NCBI GenBank assembly: GCA_020725025.1
Contig: DYFV01000035.1
Location: 1-51,695 of the forward strand
DNA from: Azoarcus sp.
Lineage (GTDB): Bacteria > Pseudomonadota > Gammaproteobacteria > Burkholderiales > Rhodocyclaceae
Reading direction: 5' to 3'
DNA: 51,695 bases
Numbering within the stretch: the stretch's first letter is position 1; every line of letters starts with the position of its first letter. The notes under the pieces were generated by a model. It made no database searches and was not told the DNA's origin. It saw nothing but the letters and a program-made list of their open reading frames with translations. A program made the translations under genes and the position numbers. This document shows positions 1 through 9,859 of this stretch, in pieces.

Positions 1-708
1 GCGGCGCCAGGCCAGGTCGGTGATGTGCAGCAGGCCGTCGATGCCGCCGAGGTCCACGAACGCACCGTAGTCGGTGATGTTCTTGACCACGCCCTTGACG
101 ACGGTGCCTTCCTTCAGGTTGGCGAGCAGCTTCTCGCGCTCTTCGCCCATGGTCTCTTCCAGCACGGCGCGGCGCGACACGACGACGTTGTTGCGCTTGC
201 GGTCGAGCTTGATGACCTTGAATTCGAATTCCTTGCCTTCGTACGGCGTGGTGTCCTTGACCGGGCGCATGTCCACCAGCGAGCCCGGCAGGAAGGCGCG
301 GATGCTGTTGGTCATGACGGTCAGACCGCCCTTGACGCGGCCGGAGATCAGGCCCTTCACCAGGGTGCCTTCGTTGAGCGCCTTCTCCAGGTCGTTCCAG
401 GCGGAGATGCGCTTGGCCTTCTCGCGGGAGAGGCGGGTTTCGCCGTAACCGTCTTCCAGGGCGTCGATGGCGACGTGAACGAAATCGCCCACGTTCACTT
501 CGAGTTCGCCGCGGTCGTTGCGGAATTCCTCGATCGGCACGTAGCTTTCGGATTTGAGGCCGGCGTTCACCACGACGAAGTTGTGGTCGATGCTGACCAC
601 CTCGGCGGTGATCACTTCACCGGCGCGCATCTCCTGGCGCGAGAGGCTTTCTTCGAACAGGTCGGCAAAACTTTCCATGGAGGCGGAAACGGGGGTGGCA
701 GTGGTCAT
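1..708 (-). CDS. rpsA: 30S ribosomal protein S1 (partial, N-terminal part)
   Basis: S1 binds mRNA on the 30S subunit and helps it initiate on structured or weak ribosome binding sites. The 236 visible codons start [18 protein letters not shown], the usual S1 N-terminus, and continue through repeated S1 RNA-binding (OB-fold) domains; the last visible stretch ends [12 protein letters not shown] inside a domain. The C-terminal domains lie beyond the left edge, so this is a window truncation and not a broken gene. The ATG has no strong Shine-Dalgarno sequence before it, as is common for S1, which regulates its own translation. It lies 112 bp downstream of aroA-cmk on the same strand, the usual betaproteobacterial order. 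A TTGACA hexamer (759-764, minus strand) sits in that gap, but no convincing -10 follows it. Confidence 0.97.
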   Translation of the reverse strand, partial: MTTATPVSASMESFADLFEESLSRQEMRAGEVITAEVVSIDHNFVVVNAGLKSESYVPIEEFRNDRGELEVNVGDFVHVAIDALEDGYGETRLSREKAKRISAWNDLEKALNEGTLVKGLISGRVKGGLTVMTNSIRAFLPGSLVDMRPVKDTTPYEGKEFEFKVIKLDRKRNNVVVSRRAVLEETMGEEREKLLANLKEGTVVKGVVKNITDYGAFVDLGGIDGLLHITDLAWRR

Positions 709-820
709 AAGGTTAAGTTGGATTTCCGGAAGCTGCCCGCAGGCAACAACCAGGGGGTTGTCAATTGGACACAGGGGCCGCGCGCATGCCGCACGCCACC
801 CCACTCAGGCCGGACCGGGA

Positions 821-2755
821 TCAGGAACGCAATAGATCGAGCACGAAAGCGACCGCCTCCTCGACGCCCATATCGGTCGTATCGAGGAGGACGGCATCCG
901 GCAGTTTCATCAAGGGCGCCACCGGGCGGGCCGCATCGCGCGCATCCCGCTCCTGCAGGTCCTTTACGAGACTTTGCATGTTAGCAGGCAGTCCCTTTTC
1001 GATCAACTGCTTATAGCGGCGCCCGGCCCGTGCCTCGGCACTCGCCGTGAGGAAGACCTTGGTGGCGGCGTCCGGAAAGACCACCGAGCCCATGTCGCGC
1101 CCCTCGGCGACCAGCCCCGGCGCGCGCCGGTAGTCGCGCTGACGGTCCAGGAGGGCCGCCCGCACGGCCGGCATCACCGCCACCTTCGACGCTCCCACGG
1201 AGCACTCCTCGGAGCGGATCGCGTCGGTCACCTCGTCCGCACCCAGGTAGATGCGACCGCCCTCGAAGCGGGCCGGCAGCTCGGCGGCGAGCGTCGCGAG
1301 GGAGGGCTCGTCCTCGAGCGAGGTCCCTTCCCGCAGGGCGGCAAGCGCCACCAGGCGGTAGAGCGAGCCGCTGTCGAGGTAGTGGTAGCCCAGCGCCTCG
1401 GCAACCCGCGCCGCCACCGTTCCCTTGCCCGAAGCCGACGGCCCGTCGATGGCCACGACCGGCACCGGGCGGGTCACCTCGGCGAAGCGCTCGAAGTAGG
1501 TCGGGAAGGTCTTGTTCACGCACTTGGGGTCGTTGATGCGCATGCGCACCCCGCCCAGGGTCGCCAGCGACAGGCACATGGCCATGCGGTGATCGTCGTA
1601 GGTGTCGATCTCGGCCGGGCGCAGCTCTGCCGGCGGCGTCACGCGGAGGTAGTCGGCGCCCTCCTCCACCTCGGCGCCGACCTTGCGCAGCTCGGTCGCC
1701 ATCGCCGCGATGCGGTCGGTCTCCTTCACGCGCCAGCTCGCGATGTTGCGCAGGATGCACGGCCCGTCGGTGAAGAGCGCCGCCACCGCGAGGGTCATCG
1801 CCGCGTCCGGGATGTGGTTGAGGTCGAGATCGAATGCCTCGAGCCGGCCGTCGGCCGGCGCGCTCGCCTCGATCCAGTTCTCGCCCATTTCGATGCGGGC
1901 GCCGAGCTCGGCGAGCGCCTCGGCGAAGCGCACGTCGCCCTGGATGCTGTCGCGCCCCACGCCCTCGACCCGCACCGGCCCGCCACCGATGGCGCCCGCC
2001 GCGAGGAAGTAGGAGGCGGAGGAGGCGTCGCCCTCGACGAAGATGGTGCCGGGGCTGCGATAGCGCACGCCGCCGGGCACCACGAAGCGTTCCCAGCCCT
2101 CGCGCCGCACGGCGACGCCGAAGCGCGCCATGAGGTCCAGGGTGATGGCGATGTAGGGCTTGGAGATGAGCTCGCCCACCACCTCGATGGTGGTCTCCTC
2201 GCCGGTGAGCGGCAGCGCCATCAGGAGCGCGGTGAGGAACTGGCTGGAGACGTCGCCGCGCACCTTCACCACGCCACCGCAACGGATCGCGGCCGGCAGG
2301 ATGTGCAGCGGCGGGTAGCCTTCATTGCCGGTGTAGCGCACGTCGGCGCCGATCTGGCGCAGCCCGTCCACCAGGTCGCGGATCGGACGCTCGTGCATGC
2401 GCGGCACGCCGGACAGGCGATACTCGCCGCCGGAGAGCGCGAGCGCCGCGGTGAGCGGGCGGAAGGCGGTTCCGGCGTTGCCGAGGAAGAGCTCGGCCGC
2501 TTTCACCGGGAACGGCCCTCCCACGCCCTTCACGCGGTAGTTGTCCGAGTCGCCCTCGCGCGTCCACGCCACGCCGAGCAGCGACAGCGCCTCGAGCATG
2601 CGCTCCACGTCGTCCGAGGCGAGCAGATCCCGGATGTCGGTCTCGCCCTCGGCGAGCGCGGCGAGCAGCAGCGTGCGGTTGGAGATGCTTTTCGAGCCCG
2701 GCAGGCGCACGGTGCCGCGCGCCCCGAGCATCGGGGGAAGATCGAGGAATTCCAT
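821..2755 (-). CDS. aroA: Bifunctional 3-phosphoshikimate 1-carboxyvinyltransferase / cytidylate kinase (AroA-Cmk fusion)
   Basis: This 644-residue protein joins two enzymes. Residues 1 to about 426 are EPSP synthase, which adds enolpyruvyl from PEP to shikimate-3-phosphate; the motifs [41 protein letters not shown] and YDDHRMAM are all visible. From about residue 428 the chain continues without a stop into cytidylate kinase (CMP/dCMP phosphorylation), with Walker [10 protein letters not shown] and the [13 protein letters not shown] motif. Such fusions are known in Betaproteobacteria. The reading frame extends far upstream, but ATG 2755 (MEFLDLPP) is the start that matches AroA. The tyrA stop codon ends two bases before this ATG, so the two genes are probably translationally coupled. 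The gene precedes rpsA, as cmk does in many proteobacteria. Confidence 0.96.
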   Translation of the reverse strand: MEFLDLPPMLGARGTVRLPGSKSISNRTLLLAALAEGETDIRDLLASDDVERMLEALSLLGVAWTREGDSDNYRVKGVGGPFPVKAAELFLGNAGTAFRPLTAALALSGGEYRLSGVPRMHERPIRDLVDGLRQIGADVRYTGNEGYPPLHILPAAIRCGGVVKVRGDVSSQFLTALLMALPLTGEETTIEVVGELISKPYIAITLDLMARFGVAVRREGWERFVVPGGVRYRSPGTIFVEGDASSASYFLAAGAIGGGPVRVEGVGRDSIQGDVRFAEALAELGARIEMGENWIEASAPADGRLEAFDLDLNHIPDAAMTLAVAALFTDGPCILRNIASWRVKETDRIAAMATELRKVGAEVEEGADYLRVTPPAELRPAEIDTYDDHRMAMCLSLATLGGVRMRINDPKCVNKTFPTYFERFAEVTRPVPVVAIDGPSASGKGTVAARVAEALGYHYLDSGSLYRLVALAALREGTSLEDEPSLATLAAELPARFEGGRIYLGADEVTDAIRSEECSVGASKVAVMPAVRAALLDRQRDYRRAPGLVAEGRDMGSVVFPDAATKVFLTASAEARAGRRYKQLIEKGLPANMQSLVKDLQERDARDAARPVAPLMKLPDAVLLDTTDMGVEEAVAFVLDLLRS

Positions 2756-2757
2756 GC

Positions 2758-3651
2758 TCACTCGGCTGTCGGTGCCGCCGCGCCGTACTGCTCGGCCCAC
2801 GCGTTGCGGGCGCGGCGCGCCTCGGCGAAGAGTTGTTCGAGCCGCTCGCCGTCGCCCGACAGGAGCAGCGCCCGCAGGTAGGCCAGCTCGGCCAGGTACT
2901 GGTCGAGCTCGGCCAGCACCGCCTGGCGGTTGGCGATGCAGATGTCGCGCCACATCTCGGGGTGGCTGCCGGCGATGCGGGTGAAGTCGCGGAAGCCGCT
3001 CGCCGCGAAGCCGAAGAGCTGCTCCGCGTTGGCACGCCCGGCCAGGTCGTGCACCAGGCCGAAGGCGAGCAGGTGCGGCAAGTGGCTCACCGCCGCGAAG
3101 ACGCGGTCGTGGTCCTGCGGCGGCATCTCGTGGATCACCGCGCCGCACGCCTCCCACGCCTCGCGCACCCGCAGGATCGCGGCCGGCTCGTTCTCGGGCA
3201 GCGGCGTCACCACCACCTTGCGGCCGTCGTAGAGACTGGCGAAAGCCGCCTCCACGCCGCTCTTCTCGGCGCCTGCGATCGGGTGCGCGGGCACCACGTG
3301 GGCGATGTGGGCGTTGAGGTGGCGATAGACGGCCTCGATCACGTCGCGCTTGGTGCTGCCGGCGTCGGTCACCACCGTGCCCGGCCGAAGGTGGGGCGCC
3401 ATGGCCGCCATTACCGCGTCCATCTGCCCCACCGGCATGGCGAGCAGCACCAGGTCGGCGCCGTCGAGCGCGCTGCGCCAATCGGTGACGGCCTCGTCGA
3501 TCACGCCACGGGCCACCGCCCGCGCCAGCGATTCCGGACTGCGGCCCACGCCCACGATGCGCTTCACGGCGCCGGCGCGGCGCAGCGCGAGCGCGAAGGA
3601 GCCGCCGATCAGACCGACTCCGCAGATCACCAGTTTCTGGATGAGTGCCAT
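2758..3651 (-). CDS. tyrA: Prephenate dehydrogenase (TyrA)
   Basis: This 297-residue enzyme oxidatively decarboxylates prephenate to 4-hydroxyphenylpyruvate in tyrosine synthesis. The N-terminal Rossmann fold shows the nucleotide site [15 protein letters not shown] at residues 11-25. Further on, TDAGSTK and [15 protein letters not shown] are the conserved catalytic and substrate-binding segments of the family. There is no chorismate mutase domain and no obvious ACT domain, so this is the monofunctional type. Its stop lies two bases before the aroA-cmk start and its start is 19 bp from the hisC stop, which places it inside the aromatic operon. Feedback control by tyrosine cannot be judged from the sequence. 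Confidence 0.95.
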   Translation of the reverse strand: MALIQKLVICGVGLIGGSFALALRRAGAVKRIVGVGRSPESLARAVARGVIDEAVTDWRSALDGADLVLLAMPVGQMDAVMAAMAPHLRPGTVVTDAGSTKRDVIEAVYRHLNAHIAHVVPAHPIAGAEKSGVEAAFASLYDGRKVVVTPLPENEPAAILRVREAWEACGAVIHEMPPQDHDRVFAAVSHLPHLLAFGLVHDLAGRANAEQLFGFAASGFRDFTRIAGSHPEMWRDICIANRQAVLAELDQYLAELAYLRALLLSGDGERLEQLFAEARRARNAWAEQYGAAAPTAE

Positions 3652-3670
3652 GCGTCTCGTCCGGCCGCGC

Positions 3671-4765
3671 TCAGAGCGACTGCTCGAGAGCGGCGAGGAA
3701 GCGTGCGTTCTCCTCGGGCAGCCCGATGGTCACCCGCAGCCACTCCGGCATGCCGTAGCCGGCGATGGGGCGCACGATCACGCCCTGACGCAGCAGCGCG
3801 GCGTTCACCGCGGCGGCGTCACCCGCCCTGAAGGTGACGAAGTTGCCGGCCGAGGGGATCCATTCCAGGCCCAGCTCGGAGAGCTTCTCGGTGATCTGCG
3901 CCATGCCGCGGGCGTTGATCTCGGCGCTGCGGGCGATGAACTCCTCGTCGCCCAGCGCTGCAGTGGCTGCGGCGAGCGCGACGCTGCTCACGTTGAAGGG
4001 CTGGCGCACCCGGTTCATGAGGTCCGCCACCTGCGGGTGGCCGATGCCGTAGCCCACGCGCAGGCCGGCCAGCCCATAGGCCTTGGAGAAGGTGCGCGAG
4101 ACGAGCAGGTTCGGGAAACGGTCCAACCAGGCGAGGCTGTCGTAGCGCTGCGCCGGAGACAGGTACTCGGTGTAGGCCTCGTCGAGCACCACCAGCACGT
4201 CCGAGGGCACCTGCTCGAGGAAGGCCTCGATCTCCTCGCCCGCCACGAAGGTGCCGGTGGGGTTGTTCGGGTTGGCGATGAACACGATCCCGGTATCGGC
4301 CGAGATGGCGGCCGCCATGGCGGGCAGGTCGTGGCCGAAGGCCTTGGCCGGAACTTCCACGCAACGCGCTCCGACAGCGTTGGTCGCGAGCGGGTAGACG
4401 GCGAAGGCGTGCTGCGAGAACACCGCCGAGCGCCCCGGTGCGAGGAAGGCGCGGGCCGCGAGCTCCAGGACGTCGTTGGAGCCGTTGCCCAGCACGATGC
4501 GCTCGGGCGCGACGCCCAGGCGCTTCGAAAGCGCCGCCTTCAGCTCGAAGCCGTTGCCGTCCGGATAGCGCTCGACGTCCACCAGCGCCGCCACCGCCGC
4601 CTCGCGCGCCGCGATGCTCATGCCCAGCGGATTCTCGTTGGAGGCGAGCTTGACGATGCCCGCCTCGGGGATGCCCATCTCGCGCGCGAGCTCGCCGATG
4701 GGCTTGCCCGGCTGGTAGGGAGAGATGCTGCGGATGTAGTCGGGCGCGCGGTTGGCTACGCTCAT
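3671..4765 (-). CDS. hisC: Histidinol-phosphate / aromatic aminotransferase
   Basis: This is a 364-residue PLP-dependent fold-type I aminotransferase of the HisC family. Visible motifs are KLASNENPLG, NPNNPTGT, DEAYTEY and the PLP-lysine segment SRTFSKAYGLAGLRVGYG. HisC converts imidazole-acetol phosphate and glutamate to histidinol phosphate. Its location between pheA and tyrA instead of in a his operon suggests that it also, or mainly, transaminates phenylpyruvate and 4-hydroxyphenylpyruvate, as HisC2-type paralogues do; that is inferred from context. The frame is open upstream, but ATG 4765 (MSVANRAPDY) has a GAGGAG Shine-Dalgarno about eight bases before it. Confidence 0.93.
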   Translation of the reverse strand: MSVANRAPDYIRSISPYQPGKPIGELAREMGIPEAGIVKLASNENPLGMSIAAREAAVAALVDVERYPDGNGFELKAALSKRLGVAPERIVLGNGSNDVLELAARAFLAPGRSAVFSQHAFAVYPLATNAVGARCVEVPAKAFGHDLPAMAAAISADTGIVFIANPNNPTGTFVAGEEIEAFLEQVPSDVLVVLDEAYTEYLSPAQRYDSLAWLDRFPNLLVSRTFSKAYGLAGLRVGYGIGHPQVADLMNRVRQPFNVSSVALAAATAALGDEEFIARSAEINARGMAQITEKLSELGLEWIPSAGNFVTFRAGDAAAVNAALLRQGVIVRPIAGYGMPEWLRVTIGLPEENARFLAALEQSL

Positions 4766-4800
4766 GTTCGAAATCTCCTCGTTCTTATGACTCGGTCGCG

Positions 4801-5865
4801 TCAGATCGCGGCGACCGGATAGGACCCCAGCACCTTCAGGAAGGCGGCCCGCTCGTTGAGTCCGGCGAGGGCGGCAGCCACCGGCGCATCCTCCTGGTGC
4901 CCTTCGATGTCGATATAGAACACGTATTCCCACAAGCCGCCGCGGGCCGGCCGCGACTGCAGCTTGGTCATGCTGACTCCGTGCTTGGCCAGCGGTTCGA
5001 GGAGCGACACCATCGCCCCCGGCCGGTTCGGTGCCGAGCACACCAGCGAGGTCTTGTCCGAGCCGGAGGGACCGGCGTCGTGGCGCGCGATCACGAGGAA
5101 GCGCGTGGTGTTGTTCGGGTCGTCCTCGATGTTGGAGGCGAGAACGTTGAGCCCATAGAGCTCGGCGGCCGCCTCACCGGCGATGGCGCAGGACTCCGCG
5201 TCCTCGGCGGCGAGCCGCGCCGCTTCCGCGTTGCTCGCCACCGGCACGCGCGGCATGCTCGCCAGGTTGCGGTTCAGCCACTCGTGGCACTGCGCCAGCG
5301 ACTGGGCGTGCGAATAGAGGCGCTTGGCCGCGCCGATGCCCGCGCCGCGGGAGAGCAGGTGCTGGTGGATACGCAGCTTCACCTCGCCGCAGATCTTCAG
5401 CGGGTTGGCGAGCAGCAGATCCAGGGTGCCACCCACCGCGCCCTCGGTGGAGTTCTCCACCGGCACAACACCGTAGTCGGCGTTGCCCGCCTCGACCGCG
5501 CGGAAGACGTCGTCGATGGTGGACATGGGCAGAAAGCTGGGCGCCGAGCCGAAGTGCTTGCGCGAGGCGCTTTCCGAGAAGGTGCCGGCGGGCCCGAGGT
5601 AAGCCACCTTGAGCGGCTGCTCGAGGGCGAGGCAGGCCGACATGATCTCGCGGAAGATGCGCTGCACCGCCTCGTCGGGCAAGGGCCCGGGGTTCGCGTC
5701 GGCGAGCCGGCGCAGGACCTGCGCCTCGCGCTCGGGCCGGTAGAGGTTGCCCTGCTTGATCTCGCCGATGCGCTGCGCGTTCTTCGCGCGCTCGGCGAGG
5801 CGGGCGAGGATCTCCTCGTCCAGGCGGTCGATGTTGTTCCTGAGGTTCAGCAGTTCGTCACTCAT
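4801..5865 (-). CDS. pheA: Chorismate mutase / prephenate dehydratase (P-protein)
   Basis: This bifunctional 354-residue enzyme makes phenylpyruvate from chorismate via prephenate. Residues 1 to about 90 form an AroQ-type chorismate mutase helix bundle (LRNNIDRLDEEILARLAER). The prephenate dehydratase domain follows, from VAYLGPAGTFSE to the NTTRF motif. The C-terminal ACT domain contains NRPGAM and QSRPARGGLWEY, the counterparts of the GALV and ESRP motifs that bind phenylalanine, so allosteric inhibition by phenylalanine is expected. The start is ATG 5865 (MSDELLNLRNN). The gene sits between serC and hisC with gaps of about 25 and 35 bp, consistent with one operon. Confidence 0.96.
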   Translation of the reverse strand: MSDELLNLRNNIDRLDEEILARLAERAKNAQRIGEIKQGNLYRPEREAQVLRRLADANPGPLPDEAVQRIFREIMSACLALEQPLKVAYLGPAGTFSESASRKHFGSAPSFLPMSTIDDVFRAVEAGNADYGVVPVENSTEGAVGGTLDLLLANPLKICGEVKLRIHQHLLSRGAGIGAAKRLYSHAQSLAQCHEWLNRNLASMPRVPVASNAEAARLAAEDAESCAIAGEAAAELYGLNVLASNIEDDPNNTTRFLVIARHDAGPSGSDKTSLVCSAPNRPGAMVSLLEPLAKHGVSMTKLQSRPARGGLWEYVFYIDIEGHQEDAPVAAALAGLNERAAFLKVLGSYPVAAI

Positions 5866-5890
5866 GCTTGCCCTTCCAGCCGTGCCTTTC

Positions 5891-6991
5891 TCAACCGTGC
5901 CGCGCGGCGAAATCGCGCATGTAATCCACCAGCGCCGCCACACCCGCGAGCGGCATGGCGTTGTAAATCGAGGCCCGCATGCCGCCTACCGACTTGTGCC
6001 CCTTGAGCTGGGTGAGCCCCGCTTCCCGGGCACCGGCGAGGAAGGCCTCGTTCAGCGACTCGTCGCGCAGCAGGAACGGCACGTTCATGCGCGAGCGGCT
6101 CGCGGGCGCCACCCGGTTCTCGTAGAAGGGGTTGGTGTCGAGCAGATCATAGAGCAGCTTCGCCTTCTCGACCGCGCGCGCCTCGATCGCGGCAAGCCCG
6201 CCCTGGGCCTTTAGCCACCGGAAGACCAGGCCGGCGATGTAGATGGCGTAGGTGGGCGGCGTATTGAGCATGGAGCCGTTGTCCGCCATCACCCGGTAGT
6301 CCATGACCGAAGGCGTGACCGCCGCCGCCCTGCCCAGCAGGTCGTCGCGGATCACGACCATCACCAGCCCGGACGGACCGATGTTCTTCTGCGCGCCGGC
6401 GTAGATCATGCCGTAGCGGGAGACGTCGACCGGACGCGACAGGATGTGCGAGGACATGTCGGCGACGATGGGCGCGGACGTGGCCGGCAGGTCGTCCGCA
6501 TCCCGCAGCTCGACCCCGTGGATCGTCTCGTTGGTGCACAGATGCACGTAGGCGGCGTTCGGGTCGAGCGATATCTCGTCCGCCCGCAGGAGCCGCGTGA
6601 AAGCCTCGGACTCGGTGCTGCCGGCGAGCCGCACGCTGCCTCCGATGGCGGCGGCGATATGCTGGGCCTCCTTGTAGGCCTTCTTGGACCAGGAGCCGGT
6701 GACCAGGTAGTCGGCCGAGCCGCCGGCGAGCAGGTTCATCGGGATCTGCGCGAACTGCTGCGTCGCCCCGCCCTGCAGGAAGAGCACCTTGTAGCCGGCG
6801 GGAATGGCGAGCAGCTCGCGGAAATCGGCCTCGGCCTGCTCGACGATGGCGGTGAACTCCTTGCCGCGATGGCTCATCTCCATCACGCCACAGCCGACGC
6901 CGTGCCAGTCGAGCATCTCCTCGGCGGCCTGGCGCAGGACCGGCTCGGGCAGCGCGGCCGGGCCGGCGCTGAAGTTGTAAACGCGGGTCAT
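5891..6991 (-). CDS. serC: Phosphoserine aminotransferase (SerC)
   Basis: This 366-residue PLP aminotransferase converts 3-phosphohydroxypyruvate to phosphoserine for serine synthesis, and can act on the pyridoxine precursor 4-phosphohydroxythreonine. The N-terminus [15 protein letters not shown] and the segment EMSHRGKEF are diagnostic of SerC. The cofactor lysine is in [12 protein letters not shown], and the conserved C-terminal [12 protein letters not shown] is present. Length is typical for the bacterial family. Order gyrA-serC-pheA-hisC on one strand with short gaps indicates co-transcription, an arrangement conserved in Betaproteobacteria. Confidence 0.97.
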   Translation of the reverse strand: MTRVYNFSAGPAALPEPVLRQAAEEMLDWHGVGCGVMEMSHRGKEFTAIVEQAEADFRELLAIPAGYKVLFLQGGATQQFAQIPMNLLAGGSADYLVTGSWSKKAYKEAQHIAAAIGGSVRLAGSTESEAFTRLLRADEISLDPNAAYVHLCTNETIHGVELRDADDLPATSAPIVADMSSHILSRPVDVSRYGMIYAGAQKNIGPSGLVMVVIRDDLLGRAAAVTPSVMDYRVMADNGSMLNTPPTYAIYIAGLVFRWLKAQGGLAAIEARAVEKAKLLYDLLDTNPFYENRVAPASRSRMNVPFLLRDESLNEAFLAGAREAGLTQLKGHKSVGGMRASIYNAMPLAGVAALVDYMRDFAARHG

Positions 6992-7016
6992 GGTCGGGTC
7001 TCCCTGTGCGCGGATC

Positions 7017-9641
7017 TTACTCGGGCGTTCCGTCTTCGCCGGGAGCCGGCTCCCCCGCCTCGGGCGCAGCGATCTCGTCGCCGTTCTCGGCGAGCGCCGC
7101 CTCCTCGGCCTCCGACTCCGCCACCTTCTCGATGCCTGCGAGGAAGGTCCCCTCGTCCAGGCTGATGAGGGTCACACCCTGGGTCGCGCGCCCGAGCTCG
7201 CGGATGTCCTGCACCTTCGTGCGGATCAGCACGCCGCCGGTGGAGATCAGCATCACCTCGTCCGTGGGCTCCACCAGGCAGGCGCCCACCAGCTTGCCGT
7301 TGCGGTCGGTGGTCTGGATCGCGATCATGCCCTTGGTGCCGCGGCCGTGGCGGGTGTACTCGCCCACCGGGGTGCGCTTGCCGTAGCCGTTCTCGGTGGC
7401 GGTGAGGACCGAGAGCTCCTCGTCCCTGGCCACCAGCATGGCGATCACCCGCTGCCCCTCCTCCAGGTTCATGCCGCGCACGCCGCGCGCGTCGCGGCCC
7501 ATCGGGCGCACGTCGCTCTCCGGGAAGCGCACCGCCTTGCCGGCGTCCGAGAAGAGCATCACGTCGCTCTCTCCGTCGGTGATCGCCACGCCGATGAGCC
7601 GGTCGCCGTCGTCGAGGTTCACCGCGATGATGCCCGCCTTGCGGGGGTTGGCGAAGGCGGACAGCGCCGTCTTCTTCACCGTGCCCTCGGAGGTCGCCAT
7701 GAACACGAAGTGGTTCTCGTCGAACTCCTTCACCGGCAGCACGGCGTTGATCTTCTCCCCTTCCATCAGCGGGAAGAGGTTCACGATGGGACGCCCGCGG
7801 GAGTTGCGGGTGCCTTCGGGCACCTCGTAGACCTTCAGCCAGTAGACGCGCCCGCGGCTCGAGAAGCACAGGATGGTGTCGTGGGTGTTGGCCACGAAGA
7901 GGCGGTCGATGAAGTCCTCGTCCTTCATCGAGGCCGCCTGCTTGCCGCGCCCGCCGCGGCGCTGGGCGCGGTAGTCGGTGAGCGGCTGGCGCTTGAAGTA
8001 GCCGCCGTGGGACAGGGTCACCACCATGTCCTCGGGGGCGATCAGATCCTCGATGTTGATCTCGGCGGTGTTCATCACCACTTCCGAGCGGCGCGGGTCG
8101 CCGAACTGGTTGCGGATCGCGGTGAGCTCCTCGACGATGATCGCGGTGATGCGCTCGGGCTTGGCGAGGATGTCGAGCAGGTCGGCGATGAGGTCCATCA
8201 CCTCCCGGTACTCGTTGACGATCTTGTCCTGCTCGAGGCCGGTCAGGCGCTGCAGGCGCAGCTCCAGGATGGCCTGGGCCTGGGCGTCGGACAGGCGGTA
8301 GCCCTGGGCCGAGAGCCCGAACTCGGGAGCGAGCCCCTCGGGCCGGTAGCTGTCGGCCACGGCACGGGCGAGCATCTCCTCCACCAGCGTCGAGCGCCAC
8401 TCGCGCGCCATCAGCGAGCGCTTGGCGTCGGGCGGGGTCGGCGCAGCCTTGATGAGGGCGATGATCTCGTCCACGTTGGAGAGCGCCACCGCCAGGCCTT
8501 CCAGGATGTGGCCGCGCTCGCGCGCCTTGCGCAGTTCGAAGATGGTGCGGCGGGTGACCACCTCGCGCCGGTGCGACAGGAAGCTCTCGAGCAGCTGCTT
8601 GAGGTTCAGCAGGCGCGGCTTGCCGTCCACCAGCGCCACCATGTTCATGCCGAAGGTGTCCTGCAGCTGGGTCTGCTTGAACAGGTTGTTCAGCACGACC
8701 TCGGGCACCTCGTTGCGCTTGAGCTCGATCACCACGCGCATGCCGGACTTGTCCGACTCGTCGCGAATCTCGCTGATGCCCTCGATCTTCTTCTCGTTCA
8801 CCAGCTCGGCCATGCGCTCGAGCAGCGTGCGCTTGTTCACCTGGTAGGGCAGCTCGTCGACGATGATCGCCTGGCGATCGCCCTTGCCGATGTCCTCGAA
8901 ATGGGTGCGCGCGCGCATCACCACCCGGCCGCGGCCGGTGCGGTAGCCCTCGTGCACGCCATGCAGGCCGTAGATGAGGCCCGCGGTGGGGAAATCGGGC
9001 GCCTGCACGATGGCGATGAGATCCTCGATGTCGGTGGCCGGGCTCTCGAGCAGCTTAAGGCAGGCGTCGACCACCTCGCCCAGGTTGTGGGGCGGGATGT
9101 TGGTGGCCATGCCGACCGCGATGCCCGAGGAGCCGTTGATGAGCAGGTTCGGGATCCGGGCCGGCAGGATCAGGGGCTCCTTCTCCGAGCCGTCGTAGTT
9201 CGGCCCGAAGTCCACCGTCTCCTTGTCGATGTCGGCCAGCAGCTCGTGGCCGATGCGCGCCATGCGGATTTCGGTGTAACGCATGGCCGCCGCGTTGTCG
9301 CCGTCCACCGAGCCGAAGTTGCCCTGGCCGTCCACCAGCATGTAGCGCAGCGAGAAATCCTGCGCCATGCGGACTATGGTGTCATAGACGGCGGAGTCGC
9401 CGTGGGGGTGGTACTTACCGATGACGTCGCCGACGATACGCGCCGATTTCTTGTATGGGCGATTCCAGTCGTTGGAGAGCTCGTGCATCGCGTACAGCAC
9501 GCGGCGATGCACCGGCTTCAAGCCGTCGCGCGCATCCGGAAGCGCCCGCCCCACGATCACGCTCATGGCGTAATCGAGGTAGGAGTGGCGCATCTCGTCT
9601 TCGAGACTGATCGGCAGGGTTTCCTTGGCGAACGGAGTCAT
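7017..9641 (-). CDS. gyrA: DNA gyrase subunit A
   Basis: This is an 874-residue DNA-cleaving subunit of gyrase, which acts with GyrB to introduce negative supercoils. The catalytic tyrosine is Y122 in [11 protein letters not shown]. The quinolone-resistance region GDSAVYDT has Ser83 and Asp87, the susceptible wild-type residues in E. coli numbering. The C-terminal DNA-wrapping domain has repeated beta-pinwheel blades and a GyrA-box-like segment, QRRGGRGK, near residue 575; the extreme C-terminus is acidic ([13 protein letters not shown]). The frame is open upstream, but [10 protein letters not shown] at 9641 matches family N-termini. A TG-extended -10 (TAAGAT, minus strand 9679-9684) lies about 40 bp upstream. 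Confidence 0.98.
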   Translation of the reverse strand: MTPFAKETLPISLEDEMRHSYLDYAMSVIVGRALPDARDGLKPVHRRVLYAMHELSNDWNRPYKKSARIVGDVIGKYHPHGDSAVYDTIVRMAQDFSLRYMLVDGQGNFGSVDGDNAAAMRYTEIRMARIGHELLADIDKETVDFGPNYDGSEKEPLILPARIPNLLINGSSGIAVGMATNIPPHNLGEVVDACLKLLESPATDIEDLIAIVQAPDFPTAGLIYGLHGVHEGYRTGRGRVVMRARTHFEDIGKGDRQAIIVDELPYQVNKRTLLERMAELVNEKKIEGISEIRDESDKSGMRVVIELKRNEVPEVVLNNLFKQTQLQDTFGMNMVALVDGKPRLLNLKQLLESFLSHRREVVTRRTIFELRKARERGHILEGLAVALSNVDEIIALIKAAPTPPDAKRSLMAREWRSTLVEEMLARAVADSYRPEGLAPEFGLSAQGYRLSDAQAQAILELRLQRLTGLEQDKIVNEYREVMDLIADLLDILAKPERITAIIVEELTAIRNQFGDPRRSEVVMNTAEINIEDLIAPEDMVVTLSHGGYFKRQPLTDYRAQRRGGRGKQAASMKDEDFIDRLFVANTHDTILCFSSRGRVYWLKVYEVPEGTRNSRGRPIVNLFPLMEGEKINAVLPVKEFDENHFVFMATSEGTVKKTALSAFANPRKAGIIAVNLDDGDRLIGVAITDGESDVMLFSDAGKAVRFPESDVRPMGRDARGVRGMNLEEGQRVIAMLVARDEELSVLTATENGYGKRTPVGEYTRHGRGTKGMIAIQTTDRNGKLVGACLVEPTDEVMLISTGGVLIRTKVQDIRELGRATQGVTLISLDEGTFLAGIEKVAESEAEEAALAENGDEIAAPEAGEPAPGEDGTPE

Positions 9642-9678
9642 AAGGTGGCGGCGAGCAGGGCCTGAACAAAAACAGGCA

Positions 9679-9684
9679 ATCTTA
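9679..9684 (-). promoter_or_regulatory. Candidate extended -10 of the gyrA promoter
   Basis: On the minus strand TGG-TAAGAT forms an extended -10 element. It would start transcription near 9672, giving a leader of about 30 nt before the gyrA ATG. The -35 region is GC-rich and shows no clear hexamer, which is compatible with an extended -10 promoter. It is placed by pattern only. Confidence 0.4.
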
Positions 9685-9859
9685 CCACGCCGGCGCGCTT
9701 CGGCCGCTTCCACCCCCCGCTGCCAAGTCCCCGCGCCGGCCGCCGAATTGGCCGTCGGGTGCGGGATATGCTTAAATCAAGCGAAACAGGCCCGCAATCC
9801 CATGGAACCGGGCGACAACAAACGGAACCGGCGAACACCCGCCGGCCGGAGGATACAGT

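Noticed and set aside
759..764. TTGACA as a -35 element for rpsA
   Set aside because: No acceptable -10 hexamer lies 16 to 18 bases downstream, so a promoter is not called.
25..3831. Several long plus-strand frames opposite rpsA, aroA-cmk and tyrA
   Set aside because: All are antisense shadows of conserved enzymes, with no motif of their own.
6990..9665. Plus-strand open frame of 891 codons opposite gyrA
   Set aside because: It lies wholly antisense to gyrA and has the His/Val/Ala/Arg-rich composition of a GC-rich shadow frame; gyrA itself is unmistakable.
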